This document shows, one piece after another, positions 1 to 11,300 of a DNA stretch of 64,000 nucleotides; the stretch's first letter is position 1, and every line of letters starts with the position of its first letter. The stretch is from Forficula auricularia (taxonomy: Eukaryota > Arthropoda > Insecta > Dermaptera > Forficulidae): contig JALMQS010000089.1 in assembly GCA_024734495.1 (NCBI GenBank), positions 2,119,445 to 2,183,444 of the forward strand. The letters run 5' to 3'. The position numbers and the translations under genes are program-made. The notes under the pieces were generated by a model. That model was not told the DNA's origin and did not search any database. It saw nothing but the letters and a program-made list of their open reading frames with translations.

Positions 1-933
1 TTCAGTGATTATTTAATGATAATGAGCAGCAGATGAAGAATATAGTCAGTCCTTGACCTTAAGGGATTTCGGACTTACGAGATTTAAAAAAATGTAGTTG
101 TTTAGTTTACAGAAATATAATTTATGTAGATAAGAAAAGGGCTAAAAGACAATTAATATTGGACCGATACTTGAAGTAGTTCATACCACTAAAGTGTTTG
201 TCTCTCCATCCGTCTGTCAAAGTACTGTATTGTAGTTCGTAAACTAAATAGGATAAGAAATTTATATTTATAAGTTATATATATATTTATATTCATTTTC
301 CCGCAAATCAAAAATCTAATTAAAATTTCTATCTAAATATTATATTGAGAAGGGTCGAATTTTATGTGGGGTCAAAAATAAAAAAATATTTTTTATCATA
401 GAGTGTGTTGTATCGCTTTAAAGATCCCTTTAAGTAGAATAGGCTTAATTTTTTTAAAATTTATTTTACTTTAAAATGAGTGTTAGAGCTTCTGTCAGAA
501 AGAACTGCCCAGTGACGTCAGAGCAGTTGAGCGAGTTAAAGTGAACACCCCTTGCTCCAAAGTGGCCATTTCGGTATAATAGCCTGTTAAGAAGACTTTT
601 AGGTGTTGCATATTCTCAGTACACCCCTTCTTGAAAAAAATGAGCCTCGACTACTTTTGCTCCACCAGAGTATCTATACAATTTTAACTAATTGAAAATA
701 ATTTATATAATTATATTTAAACACCTCCAAATTAATCACATCACACAGATTATTGGGAAGTGAAGTGTTTAATATAATAGTTTAATAATAATAGTCAAGC
801 CACTACAAAGCTTCGAAAATGAAAAAAAAGATTGAATTTTTTTTTGAAAAAGCATCACATTTGACCCACTAAGATCCTGGATTTGATCCTTTTGTCTAGA
901 ATAATTTTATTTTAAATAATGTTAATAATAATT
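1..933. other. AT-rich sequence, nothing recognised
   Basis: No open frame, splice-supported exon or terminal repeat was recognised here. It presumably belongs to an intron of the plus-strand gene whose last exons lie at 2859-5311. Confidence 0.4.
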
Positions 934-1036
934 GAATGTAATGGAAGGCAGCACAGAGGTAGTGAGGAAAGAAAAAATTAACACATATCAAATAAGGTGT
1001 AATTTATTGGAATCCTTCCTCCTTTCCTTTCAAACC

Positions 1037-1069
1037 GACGTTTCGGAGGATTTTTCCCTCCTTCTTCAG
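1037..1069 (-). ncRNA. Minimal hammerhead-ribozyme-like motif
   Basis: On the minus strand the core CTGAAGA is followed by a GGAGG/CCTCC stem II, then GAAACGTC. ACGT is self-complementary, so stem III would form only between two copies. It is the inverted partner of 1326-1358. Confidence 0.6.
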
Positions 1070-1325
1070 GGTTTCAAAGGGTCAATGAATGAAACAAATA
1101 AAATGTTTCCTTCTTCTCTCCACAGTAGTGTTCAAAACTTTCTTCATTTTTAACAAAGGCATAGAAAAACAAAATTTTTTTTCCTTCTTTTCTTAATTAG
1201 ATTAGAAAAGAAGGAAAAAAATTTGTTTTTCTATGCCTTTGTTAAAAATGAAGAAAGTTTTGAACACTACTGTGATGAGAAGAAGGAAACATTTTATTTA
1301 TTTCATTCATTGACCCTTTGAAACC

Positions 1326-1358
1326 CTGAAGAAGGAGGGAAAAATCTTCCGAAACGTC
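1326..1358 (+). ncRNA. Minimal hammerhead-ribozyme-like motif
   Basis: CTGAAGA core, GGAGG paired with a CTTCC-type strand as stem II, then GAAACGTC. The motif faces its partner at 1037-1069 across a palindrome. Activity is inferred from the pattern only. Confidence 0.6.
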
Positions 1359-1926
1359 GGTTTGAAAGGAAAGGAGGAAGGATTCCAATAAATTACACCT
1401 TATTTTATATGTGTTAATTTTTTCTTTCCTCACTACCTCTGGACTGCCTTCCATTACATTCAATTAAAATTTCTACCAGTCCGTCTCTCTCCAGAGAAAA
1501 TTTCGTTGCAAAAAAATGTTAATAATAATGTTAATAGAATAAATCTACCAATAATTCCTTTCGTCTAGAATAATTTTATTTTAAATAATGTTAATAATAA
1601 TGTTAATAGAATAAATCTACCAATAATTAAAATATACATTCCTGGGGAAATTATTATAATTTTAACTTTAATATACGAAGATTGAGAAATATTTTAATCG
1701 TGGATAAATAGTATTATTTGTGATTGGTTTTTAGTGAATACACGGCATTAAAGAGTACAAAAAAGGTTTAATTCGGAAAAATAATATTTTTCAAGATACT
1801 ATTTTAAATTTTCAAAAAAAAACAAAAAAAAAAACATTAAATTAATAAATTAGCTTATTTATTTTGGGACATATTTCTTGATGGAGTAACGATTGATAAG
1901 ATTAAAAAATATGAATGATTTCATAA

Positions 1927-2158
1927 GTGAATGAATTAGATACTAACGGTGATAAGAGCTTATCGTTCGTGTTCCTACATGTATCTGTTTGTTATTCCCC
2001 TCTGGCCCCACCTGCAAATAAAACATATCTTAATGCCTGGGGGGCAGAGATTTCAAGCAGAGGACAAACTCATCGGTTTCTCTTTATGAATCAACAACCC
2101 TTGTTATTCTCGGCAAAACTAAATCTTTCTATTCAATTGCCATACCATTGTCACCAAA
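1927..2158 (+). other. Open stretch of higher GC, unexplained
   Basis: An 88-codon plus-strand frame runs from 1927 and ends inside the adjacent TTAAGG repeat. The first 230 bases are less AT-rich than their surroundings and are not repeated elsewhere in the window. No convincing splice sites or family match were seen. It may be a decayed mobile-element fragment or chance. Confidence 0.2.
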
Positions 2159-2817
2159 TTAAGGCAGTTGTTTCACCATTTGGGTTTTCTTAGGATTTTT
2201 TGAAATTTAGACGGATTATTATTTAAATACTTCTGCATCGATTGGTGTCAAAACGAAATTTATGTACAATATACATAGTTCCGGAGATATTAAATTCCAA
2301 AGATAGTTTTATACATTGCACTATAAGAGATATCGGAAAGTTTACATACATATTTTATTATAATTAAGAAACTCTTCTTACCATTGTTATAAAAAACTAA
2401 ACCAACATTAAACAATAACTAATTCATTTTTTAAGAAAATTTTAATTCATAGTTACAGCACAGTTTCTGAGATAATAAGGATTAAATAATGAAAAATGTA
2501 CAATGCAAAATTTATACTAAAAACAAGCTGGTAACAACGCATTTATTTAACCTAAAAAGTGGGTTAACTTTAGTACTTTTTGTCGTTTTGTCGCTTCAGC
2601 CATTGTCGCAGCAGCTTTCGATCGCTTTATAAGAACTTTAGTTTTATAAATCTCCCCGGACAGTGTTGCCAGATTTGTCAAACGAGCACGGGATTGGCTA
2701 GTAGTGGTACATAAACAGCAACCAGTTTTGAACTTATGAATTATGAATCCTTATTGTCTGTTCTATATATTCTAGCATTAACTTTTTGCTAGTATTGTCA
2801 CGAAACAACTACCTTAA
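2159..2817 (+). mobile_element. TTAAGG MITE, family B, copy 1
   Basis: Begins TTAAGGCAGTTGTTTC and ends GAAACAACTACCTTAA, so it has short terminal inverted repeats against TTAA. Five relatives occur at 27490, 36197, 41889, 57479 and 58545. It carries no coding capacity and lies just upstream of the exon at 2859. Confidence 0.75.
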
Positions 2818-2858
2818 AAGAGATTTCTATTAATTCTAACATTGGATTGTGTTTGTAG

Positions 2859-2987
2859 GTGTGGCTGCAACGGTTACATAAGGATCTGCAAAATTACACG
2901 TTTCTCTTCTGGTCGTTCAGAAATAACAAACGTTTTGGTCGGACGAAACAAGAAAAAATTACATATGTGTTGGGTAAACTTCTGGAG
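2859..2987 (+). CDS. Penultimate exon of unrecognised gene
   Basis: 129 bases, 43 codons, phase 0 at both ends. It is preceded by TTTGTAG and followed by the strong donor GTAAGT. It is clearly more GC-rich than the flanking intron and has no internal stop. Confidence 0.7.
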
Positions 2988-5311
2988 GTAAGTACTTAAT
3001 CATTAATCATTCTTAATTTATTAGTTTTTGAATAAAAATTTAAATTTAAAATTTTTTTTAATAAAGTGTCTTTATGAATTATAAAAATTATAATTTTAAA
3101 AAACTAAAAAACTCGCTTTTGTCAGTAATTCTCTGAAAAGTACAAAATAATGTAATAACCTAATAAACATAAAGTCAAAAATCTTGGGGTACTTTGTCGA
3201 AATTAATTAAAACTACATCCCCCACGCTTTTTGACTTTATGTTTATTAGGTTATTACATTATTTTTAGAGAATTACTGACAAAAGTGTGTTTCTTAGTTT
3301 TTTTAAATTATAATTTATTTTTTTACTTTTTAGTCTTAATTATTATTATATTGAAAATTTTTTATTTTTATATAATTTCATTTAATTTGAGTAGGTAAAC
3401 AAATATTTTTATAGAAAAATGCTTGTGGAATTTAACAGAAAAAATCGAGCCCATACGAGTCAGTTACATACATACATACAAACAAACAAACAAACATACA
3501 GGTGAAACTAATAAAAGCGTGTTAAAAAAAGATGGTGTTTTTAGTGTTCCGTTCAAAAGTAGGTATGTCTGTCAGTGCAGAGTAGTGTGCAAGCTAAATA
3601 AGACACCAATTTTAAATTTACAATTTATATATTATAATCATTTTACCCTAAATCAAAAATTGTATTAAAATTTTAATGGAGTGATAATTTTCGGTGTTAA
3701 AAATAAAAAAATACTTTTTTATCAGAGTATGAGAAAATGCTGGATATCTATTAATCTAAGAGTTTTATCTAAAAAGTAGTACAAGTAAACGTCAACAAAA
3801 TTTCCTAGAGAATGAGATAGGAATCAAATTTCTAGGATGAGTGGTTTTCATTTTATAAAGGAAAAAATTCCAGTTTTTCAAAACTTTTTCAAAACCTCAT
3901 TGCGGCACGGATTACCATTTATCCAATTAATATAAAACTATCTTTAAATTGTAGTAAATTTAATCTAGTTTAAAAATGTATAGATAGGTCTTTGTCGAAA
4001 ACGTGCTCCTTGATAAGAAAAATGGGAAAATATCGAAAAAAGTGCGAGTTTTGATCTGGACGAGAGCTGCCGAGGTCGAAAGCTTGGATTTTGCGCTTGA
4101 GCCCGAACGGGTCGTCGGAGAAAAACCCTAAACAATGAAATTTGTAGGAAATTTTATGACCTTTCATTTTGAATTAAAATGTTATTTACGAAAAATTGAT
4201 AGTTTTCGAGTTATAAGCGAAAATCCGCCAAATAGTAGAAATTTTCACCTTTTTTTGCATTTTCTACAATGTTGCGTCACGAAATTTTGGTGGGAGACCT
4301 CAGATTTGGATTCAGCGCCCCAAAAACATATATATGCAAAAAATCAGAACTATCCCAAAACTTTCCTGATAAAAACAAAATTAGACTGGACTATTATAAT
4401 ATTTATTATTTATTTGTAAGCTTAAAAGGAATTTTTATCCTCATGTATTACAGATAAAAAGACCAAACAAAGCTTTGAATTTTGAGGGAGGATAAAGACT
4501 TTTTTTTTATCCTGTAAAAACAGATTTAGGTCATGTTATTATCTATCATCTTCTTTTCTGATTTATTTATAAGGTGAATTATTCAAAGATAAGGAAATTA
4601 CTATTACTTGAGAATTTGTAGTTTTTAAAACACGAACATATCAGTGTCAATACAATGTCTGTCGGTCTGAGAGTCAGAGCATTGAAGCTCGTAAACTAAA
4701 GATAGAACTTGAAATTTACAAGCTATAGGTATGTATTAATATTTCCCGTAATCAAAAATCGGATTCAAAATTTAATCAAATTATTATTTTGGAGATTTTT
4801 TTTCTTTTATCTTGGCTTTTAGGGTTTCCCTGTAAAGATTACTCAATGGAGAATCAGAATTCTTTTTATTAATTTAATTCAATTTAAAACGACCTTTTGA
4901 GCGGCCCCCAAAATACTTAGTCAATTTTAAGTGATTTTTGTACATCCCGACATTCCGAAGTGGCGTAACTCAAAATTATGAAAAAATTCCACACAGCATT
5001 CCCTCATTTTCTCCTCATCAACGCCAAACAAAAACGAATTTTAAGTCAAAAAATATTATGTACACAACCTCGGTACTAGCTTTTTTTACAGATTAAAGGT
5101 TGAAATTTTAATTGGAATTTGAATTTGTTTTTAGGTGCTTTGTCTTGTGGAGGAGACGATCATAGCGCTAGGCCTCTATCCGCCCTCAAGAATCCCAAAT
5201 AGCATCTTAGAAATCGACGAGGTCTTCCTGTGGACCACCTTACAACAATATATCAAGTTTAATCGCGAATGGCGAAAAGCTTTAGCATCCCCAACCAAAT
5301 GGATGGATTAA
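2859..5311 (+). CDS. 3' end of an unrecognised gene (two exons)
   Basis: Two exons join in frame. The first, 2859-2987, has acceptor TTTGTAG and donor GAG|GTAAGT. The second, 5135-5311, has acceptor TTTTTAG and ends in TAA. Together they encode 101 residues, beginning VWLQRLHKDLQNYTFLFWSF and ending REWRKALASPTKWMD. The segment is rich in aromatic and basic residues, with a hydrophobic stretch around VLCLVEETIIALGLYPP. I do not recognise the family. Upstream exons must lie left of the window. The stop is followed six bases later by a TTAAGG transposon that holds the first AATAAA signals. The in-frame join, the consensus splice sites and the low stop density support a real gene. Confidence 0.7.
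3085..3305. repeat. Palindromic MITE, copy 1
   Basis: Long inverted arms begin near AAAACTCGCTTTTGTCAG and include a stretch reading toward AGTCAAAAAGCGTGGGG. Copies with the same architecture occur at 17905-18062 and 52683-52860. It has no coding capacity. Confidence 0.6.
3770..4140. repeat. Repeat family C, partial copy
   Basis: Shares blocks such as AATCTAGTTTAAAAATGTAT and GTCGAAAACGTGCTCCTT with 41040-41645 (same strand) and with 12110-12766 (opposite strand). It is non-coding and its termini were not resolved in this copy. Confidence 0.55.
4141..5134. other. Intronic AT-rich sequence
   Basis: Short overlapping frames at 4135-4457 have no splice support or family resemblance. Nothing else was recognised. 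Confidence 0.4.
5135..5311 (+). CDS. Terminal exon of unrecognised gene
   Basis: 177 bases, 59 codons including the TAA stop at 5309-5311. The acceptor is a pyrimidine-rich tract ending TTTTTAG. Codon usage and GC content match the exon at 2859 and differ from the surrounding sequence. Confidence 0.7.
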   Translation: MLCLVEETIIALGLYPPSRIPNSILEIDEVFLWTTLQQYIKFNREWRKALASPTKWMD

Positions 5312-5316
5312 TTTAT

Positions 5317-5828
5317 TTAAGGTAGTTCTTTCACAAATGCAAAAATTCAAGAAGTCTTCGAAACTTGGAATATAAGTCAATAAAAGCATAATAAACATAC
5401 TGTTAAAATTTGAAGACGATTTACCACAAAATAATTGCAATTAAAAATGAAATTTTTTACATATGGTAGATTGGGAAAGGGTGGGAAAATGATCATTATT
5501 TTATTTTTTTCATTGAAGGACTTTCACCATCTTGATGAAAAACTAATATTTGTTAGAATAATATATTCGGAGTAACTTAAAGAAAAAATTGAAATTATTT
5601 ACCTCGTAGTTTTGATAAAAAATAAAAAAACATTTGGGCGATTATTTTTAGTAGAGGGGATATAAGATCAATCGCTTGGAAAGGGTCCATTCATAAAAAC
5701 GATATAGTAGTGTGAAAAGTACAGTCACGTTAAAAAACATAACCTAAAATTTCAGCACCGTTCATATGTATAGAGTGGTTACGAGGCTAAAACTTTTTCT
5801 GTGGATTGTCGCGAAAGAACTACCTTAA
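5317..5828 (+). mobile_element. TTAAGG MITE, family A, inserted just after a stop codon
   Basis: Termini are TTAAGGTAGTTCTTTC and GAAAGAACTACCTTAA. Relatives are at 38706-39405 (opposite orientation) and 22348-22495 (one end only). It begins six bases after the stop of the upstream gene and carries AATAAA hexamers at 5379-5384 and 5390-5395, so it probably supplies that gene's 3' end. Confidence 0.75.
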
Positions 5829-6396
5829 CATGATTCTCAATTTTATATACTATTTTATTTATTTATTTTTATATATTTATATTTAAAATACACGACATTT
5901 CGACTATTGGATCTGTGTTTGTTTTCAAGTTCCTTACAGGCCGCCGCCTAGATTTCTCAGTTGAAATAGATCACATATCTTAGTGATCGGAACGTCGTGT
6001 AGTTATGTTGTATATGTTTGTGTTAATAAATAAATATATTTAACAGCACATAATATGTTTTTTATCAAAGCCTTTCAACCTCCAAAGCTTTAATCAATTC
6101 ATATACATAATATGTAGAAGAATTTTACATTTTTTGAAGCAAAAATAGAATAGGTGAGCCCTTGGTGTCGGTTCTACGTGAAACATTTTAAATATGAGTT
6201 AATTAAAATTATTAAAATTAATTCAAATACTAACTTCAGTTTCTGTATCTTCTGAAGATGGGTTGCTAAACTAAAATACATGTCGAGGTAAAATTTTCTC
6301 TTAAAAAGTGTAGTAATACTAGTTATGGTTAATGGAATCGACATCCTTGTCTATAAATGCTAGAATTCCCCAGAGCTCAGTAATCATATAATATTA
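5829..6396. other. Decayed PLE-like repeat sequence
   Basis: Around 5890-6010 a sequence reading CGACATTTCGACTATTGG is followed by a partly inverted second copy containing GGAACGTCG, resembling a worn foldback of the hammerhead type. A TCTTCTGAAGATGGG block is at about 6249. No intact core was found. Confidence 0.3.
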
Positions 6397-6820
6397 TTAA
6401 GGTGACCAACTTTTTTACATTGAAAAGGAGGACACAAATTAATTGAAGATAAAATATTGTAAAGAAAAATTTTATTTATTGCAACATTAATACACTATAA
6501 AATGATAAATGAATAGTAAAAACATTTGTAGCATTTTATATAGTAATTATGTTGACATGCCTATTATTTTTATTTAAATTAGTACTTTTCCATTGAATGA
6601 ATATTTTTTGTCAATGTATCATCTCAATTTATTGGAAATATCTGAACAATGAATGTTTTCATATTGAATTTATCTATATAATCTCGATCGAATACTAAGA
6701 TTTACAGATTAGTCTTCAAATATCGAAAAGGAGGACATGTAGGAGGACACGTTTCGTGGGAGGACAGAGCTTACAAAAGAAGGACTGTCCTCCCTAAAGG
6801 AGGACGATTGGTCACCTTAA
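6397..6820. mobile_element. TTAAGG MITE, family D
   Basis: Flanked by TTAA, with terminal inverted repeats GGTGACCAA and TTGGTCACC. The interior is non-coding with repeated GGAGGACA blocks. It shares only the TTAAGG end with families A, B and C. Confidence 0.65.
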
Positions 6821-6924
6821 ATAATATATATAAACTATCTAATTGATCAAACTTCAAATTCCACCCTTGAGGGCACTGAGGTGACTCCTGAATAATCGCA
6901 GAATAATCGCAGCACAGTACAATG

Positions 6925-8050
6925 CATAATTTGATTTCAATGGAAAGAGCCTCTGTAAGTTGCTTAAGAGCTTTCTCTCAAACCGCTCCATTAAAGTCGA
7001 GGTTGACGGAATATCATGCTCGTCCTTTAATACTAATGCTGGAGTTCCTCAGGGCTCAGTCATCTCTCCCACGCTCTTTATTATCTATATTAATGACCTT
7101 TTAAATCTGCCCTCCAATCCAATACATTGTTACGCTGACGATAGCACCCTCCACAACGCTCAATCCTTACTAGACAATCGCGCAAACATAGCCTCCTCGA
7201 TAAATTCAGATTTAAGCATGCTTAAAAAATGGGGATCTCACAACTTGGTAAACTTTAATGCTGGCAAAACACAATGCTGCCTAATTTCTAGGCGCGCAGA
7301 TAGGAACCTTCCGGACATTTCCTTTGATTCGAGCTCATTGGAATTCCGTAATAAAATATCAATGTTAGGTGTCACCTTAGGTTCTGACCTCTCTTGGAAT
7401 GACCATATTATCTCAGTAGCAAAAGCTGCAGCATGTAAGCTTGGCTTTCTTTTCCGAACCAAACGATTTTTCACCCCCACTCAACTCCTTATATTATACA
7501 AGGCTCAAATTCGCCCCTGTCTTGAATATTGCTAGCATTTGTGGAGAGGAGCCTCCAAACATTCTCTTAATACCTTAGATGCAATTCAGAGGCGAGCTAT
7601 TAGACTGATAGGCGATCCTACATTAACTGACACTCTCGACTCCCTGGCCCATCGTAGATCTGTCTCCGCCCTTTCCCTTTTTTATAGATATTACCATGGC
7701 TTTTGTTCTGACGAAATAAAATCGAATAATCCCAGCAAAGGCTTCATTTGCGCGAAATACACGATTTTCTAAAATTCAACACCCCTACGCGCTTAAACTG
7801 GATACTAATCGAACAAACGCATTCGCCAATTCATTTATCCCTATGACATCTAGAGACTGGAACTCCCTTCCCCCGACCGTCTTTCCAGCAACTTATAACC
7901 TTCAATCTTTCAAGACCAGCATCCACAGATACCTTCGACTGCTAACCAATCCCTAAATCTCCCCTTATCTTCACGTTACAAGGACTAAAGAGATTGTACC
8001 TTCTTGGTGCAACTTCTTATTGTAACAATATCATTATAAAAAAAAAAAAG
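6925..8050 (+). pseudogene. 5'-truncated non-LTR retrotransposon, reverse transcriptase remnant
   Basis: The frame encodes reverse-transcriptase motifs: SLCKLLKSFLSNRSIKV, then NAGVPQGSVISPTLFIIYIN, then the catalytic YADD in HCYADDSTLH. The C-terminal segment LWRGASKHSLNTLDAIQRRA follows a TAG stop at about 7533. A frameshift near 7740 separates the final part, which contains SRDWNSLPPTVFPATYNLQ. The 3' UTR ends in poly(A) at 8037-8050. This is a dead copy in the jockey/RTE-like range of LINEs; the clade is not certain. Further copies of the family, all antisense, are at 33879, 35898, 60235 and 63356. It ends about 240 bases beyond the EDRF1 stop codon. Confidence 0.85.
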
Positions 8051-8067
8051 TAAAAAGATAGAAAAGA

Positions 8068-8110
8068 TTTATTTGAAATAATGTTAAATTTATTTTATTA
8101 ATTATTTATT
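8068..8110 (-). terminator. Cluster of candidate poly(A) signals for EDRF1
   Basis: Four AATAAA hexamers on the minus strand (8068-8073, 8089-8094, 8094-8099, 8105-8110) lie about 180-220 bases after the EDRF1 stop. In such AT-rich sequence some hexamers are expected by chance. Confidence 0.4.
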
Positions 8111-8286
8111 AGAAAAATACATAAAAAAATATGTAACAAAGAAAAAACAAGTTTTTTAAATATTAAAATATAATCTATAAATTTTGTAAAAATTTAAATA
8201 CTTCCTTTATATGTATACATTTTTCTTTTTATATAATATAAAGTCAAGTATTTCTTTTTATATTCCACAAAAATTAAAGCAATTGT

Positions 8287-8395
8287 TTATTTTACAAATA
8301 ATAAGAAAGTTGATAATTTGTTTAAATCTTCTTCTATATTTATATCAAGACTGAGTCGATATAAACCTTTATAAGATTTATATTTCTCGTCATGG
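8287..8395 (-). CDS. EDRF1: EDRF1 exon 12 (stop codon)
   Basis: Acceptor ATTTTCAG at 8396-8403. The frame completes the split codon GA|C and gives 36 residues with LYRLSLDINIEEDLNKLSTF, then TAA at 8287-8289. This resembles the leucine-rich helical C-terminus of vertebrate EDRF1, but the match is short; the phase agreement is the main support. Confidence 0.7.
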
Positions 8396-11300
8396 CTGAA
8401 AATAAAATCAATTAAACATTATTAGGTATAGTAATATAAAATTAACATCAGAGTCGAAGCTATCGGTTATACTAGTATGAACAGTGGCCCTCTAGGCCCT
8501 ATTTCTAGTGGAGACGTTTCTAACTATAAATCGGTAATAATTATTAGAGATTGTGGTGTTGGTGCAAGGTGAAACATCTTTAATAAAGATAAAAGTTAAT
8601 AAATATTATATGAAATATTCATTTACTATGAGTTAGGTTTTCTAGGTCACTTGTTTTACATTAAAAAATTTTTAACGTGAAACAAGTGACCTAGAAAACC
8701 TAGCTCATAGTAAATGAATATTTCATATAATATTTATTTACTTTTATCTTTAACATCAGAGTCGAAGCTAGGATAAGTATAGAACCCCGATAAGTATAAA
8801 ATTCTTAAAAAAATTAACGTGAAACAAGTGACCTAGAAAACCTAACTCATAGTAAATGAATATTTCATATAATATTTTTTTACTTTAATCTTTATAAATC
8901 GGTATCTAAAAAAATTACAATTTTTTGGTACATTTTGAAATTATCAATTTTTTTTTTTTTATTCTTGGATGCCCCAATAAGTATAAATTCTAGAAAGAAA
9001 AACACTTAAAAGTATTTAAGTAAAAGGGTTTTTATTCGCAAACCCCAATAGCTTATTTAAAAATTATTTTATTTTTTAAAGTAATTTTACAGGTCAAAAT
9101 AGAGCCCCACTTATACATCTTTACCGTCATTAATTCTTGGTTTGTTAAAAAATCTGATGGGATACCCACGGAGGAAATTTATTTTCGAATTCAGCAGCCC
9201 AAAATCAATAAGAATCACATTAAATTGTTCAAACAACTTTTCCATCGCAGACCAGTGTAATTTATTTTACATTAAAGAGAGGACAAACCAGAATTTAAGC
9301 AGTTCAAGGCAAAATAATATTATGCATCTGAATTGTTCTCATCCTCTAGATCAGCGTTTCTCAACCTTTTTTGGCCCGCGGACCAGTAAAATTTGTAAAA
9401 AAATTCGCGGACCAGTGATATTTTTTTAACAACAAAATTTTACTAGGTATTAAAGAACTACTACATAAGTTAATTGTAACATTTTTATTATCATTTACTT
9501 ACAATAATATTTAAATGTAAAGATATGTAATTATATACATTATGCGGACTAGTAAAATTTCTCCGCGGACCACTGGTGGTCCGCCGGACCAGCGGTTGAG
9601 AATAGCTGCTCTAGATCAGTGTTTCTCAACCTTTTGTAGAACGAGGAACCCTAGAGCACTTATATTTATTTCTGAGGAACCCCCTAGCACTAAAACATGA
9701 GATATTTAATTTTTCGTCAAAATATCAACATCATGCTACTTTTATAGCTTCCAAATACAATATACCCCCGCCGATGACGGTGTTAGCACATTTTAATAAT
9801 TTGCTAGTTTTAGGGGAAATTGGGTACAAAAGACGTGCATTTTAAATTACAATACCTAACATTTTTATTTTTATGAATAATATTATTTAATTTTTCTATT
9901 AATGTGATTGGGATACTCATATGTCGGATAGGAACAGGATTTTTTTTACATATTCAATGTATAGTCATAAATATTTGAAAAGCAATATTATTTCAAACGT
10001 CATTAATAACAAAACAATAATAAAACAATTTAAATGATGTTTTCATTTTGTTATTATACTAATGTAACATAATCGGTGTATTAGAAGAAAATTAAGGAAC
10101 TTGAGAGGAATAAAAATGGTATCAATGAGACAAAATAGTGATGTTCATCGCATACTTAAGGACGTTCCCTAATATAGCTCAGATGCAGTTTTCTCTTTCC
10201 CTACTCTCACATGCGCAGAAAGGCAAAGATATTTTCACTGCGTCGTTTCTTGGATCTGGCAACATTGCATTCTTACCGACGCTCAAAGACAAAGAATAAA
10301 AAAACACTTAATAAAACAGCTCAATGCAAAATTTCAGATGAGAACAGTATAGTTAGGTTGAGAGAATTAGGTAAAAATCTGCACAATGCACCAGCTGCAG
10401 AAGTTTTTTAGATATGGAAAAATTGAGTGATTTTAGTGCGAGGTTACCAAGTCGCCATCTCTCCCATGCCATGCCAGGAGAGAAAAAAATGAAAACCATC
10501 AAAAGTACCTAACTTTTAACATTTTTAATACAAAACGAATACTGCTTGATACAATTATTTTAACAGGAAAATATTTGTTATATGTTTAGTTAATGATTCT
10601 CAGTTTTTCAAAATAATATCAAGAAAATTACGATTGTTATTTAATGAAGAGTCGCATAGGGTTCGCGTGTTAAATATGTAAATTTCAAAAAAACACTTCA
10701 TATAACAGCTCAGTGCGAAATTCCAGATGAGAACAGTATAGTTAGGTTGAGAGAATTAGCTAAAAATCTCAAATGCACCAGCTGCAGAAGTTTTTTAGAT
10801 ATGGAAAAATTTGAATGATTCAAGTCGCCATCTCTCACTTGCCATGCCATGAGAGAAGAAATGAAAACCATCAAAAGTACCTAACTTTTAACATTTTTCA
10901 TACAAAACAAATACCGCTTGATACAATTATTTTAACAGAAAAATATTTGTTATATCTTCAGTTAATGATTCTCAGTTTTTCAAAATAATTTCAAGAAAAT
11001 TACGATTGTTATTTAATGAAACAGTCGCTTGAACATCAATCGGGATAGGGTTCCCGTGTTAAATATGCAAATTTCAATGGTCAATATTTACAAATTTAGT
11101 GCCGCAAGGTCTATTGAAAAAAATTTCTACGTATAAGGGACATTTATAAATATGTGTATTCAAAGTTTTAAAAGGATTGCAAGAAAATCGATTTATTAGG
11201 GAACGTCCTTAAGTATCAATGGTTTTATTAGACTATAAGGTAATACTTAGACTCTAAATTTAGTGGGTTTTTTCTTTACATGACAAATTTTTTGAGGGGT

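Larger units (their letters stand above)
934..1512. repeat. Foldback repeat with two head-to-head hammerhead-like motifs (PLE-type)
   Basis: Two arms of about 260 bases (roughly 934-1198 and 1199-1467) are near-perfect inverted copies. Each carries a CTGAAGA...CCGAAACGTC motif. The same unit recurs as a foldback at 29346-29858 and in decayed form at 40196-40486, with shared flanking sequence at the right edge (1468-1512). The 73-residue open frames on both arms are mirror images of one repeat and are not genes. Confidence 0.75.

Noticed and set aside
932..1463. Two 73-residue open frames on opposite strands with near-identical sequence
   Set aside because: They are the two arms of a foldback repeat; the same peptide appears at 29390-29856 with changes.
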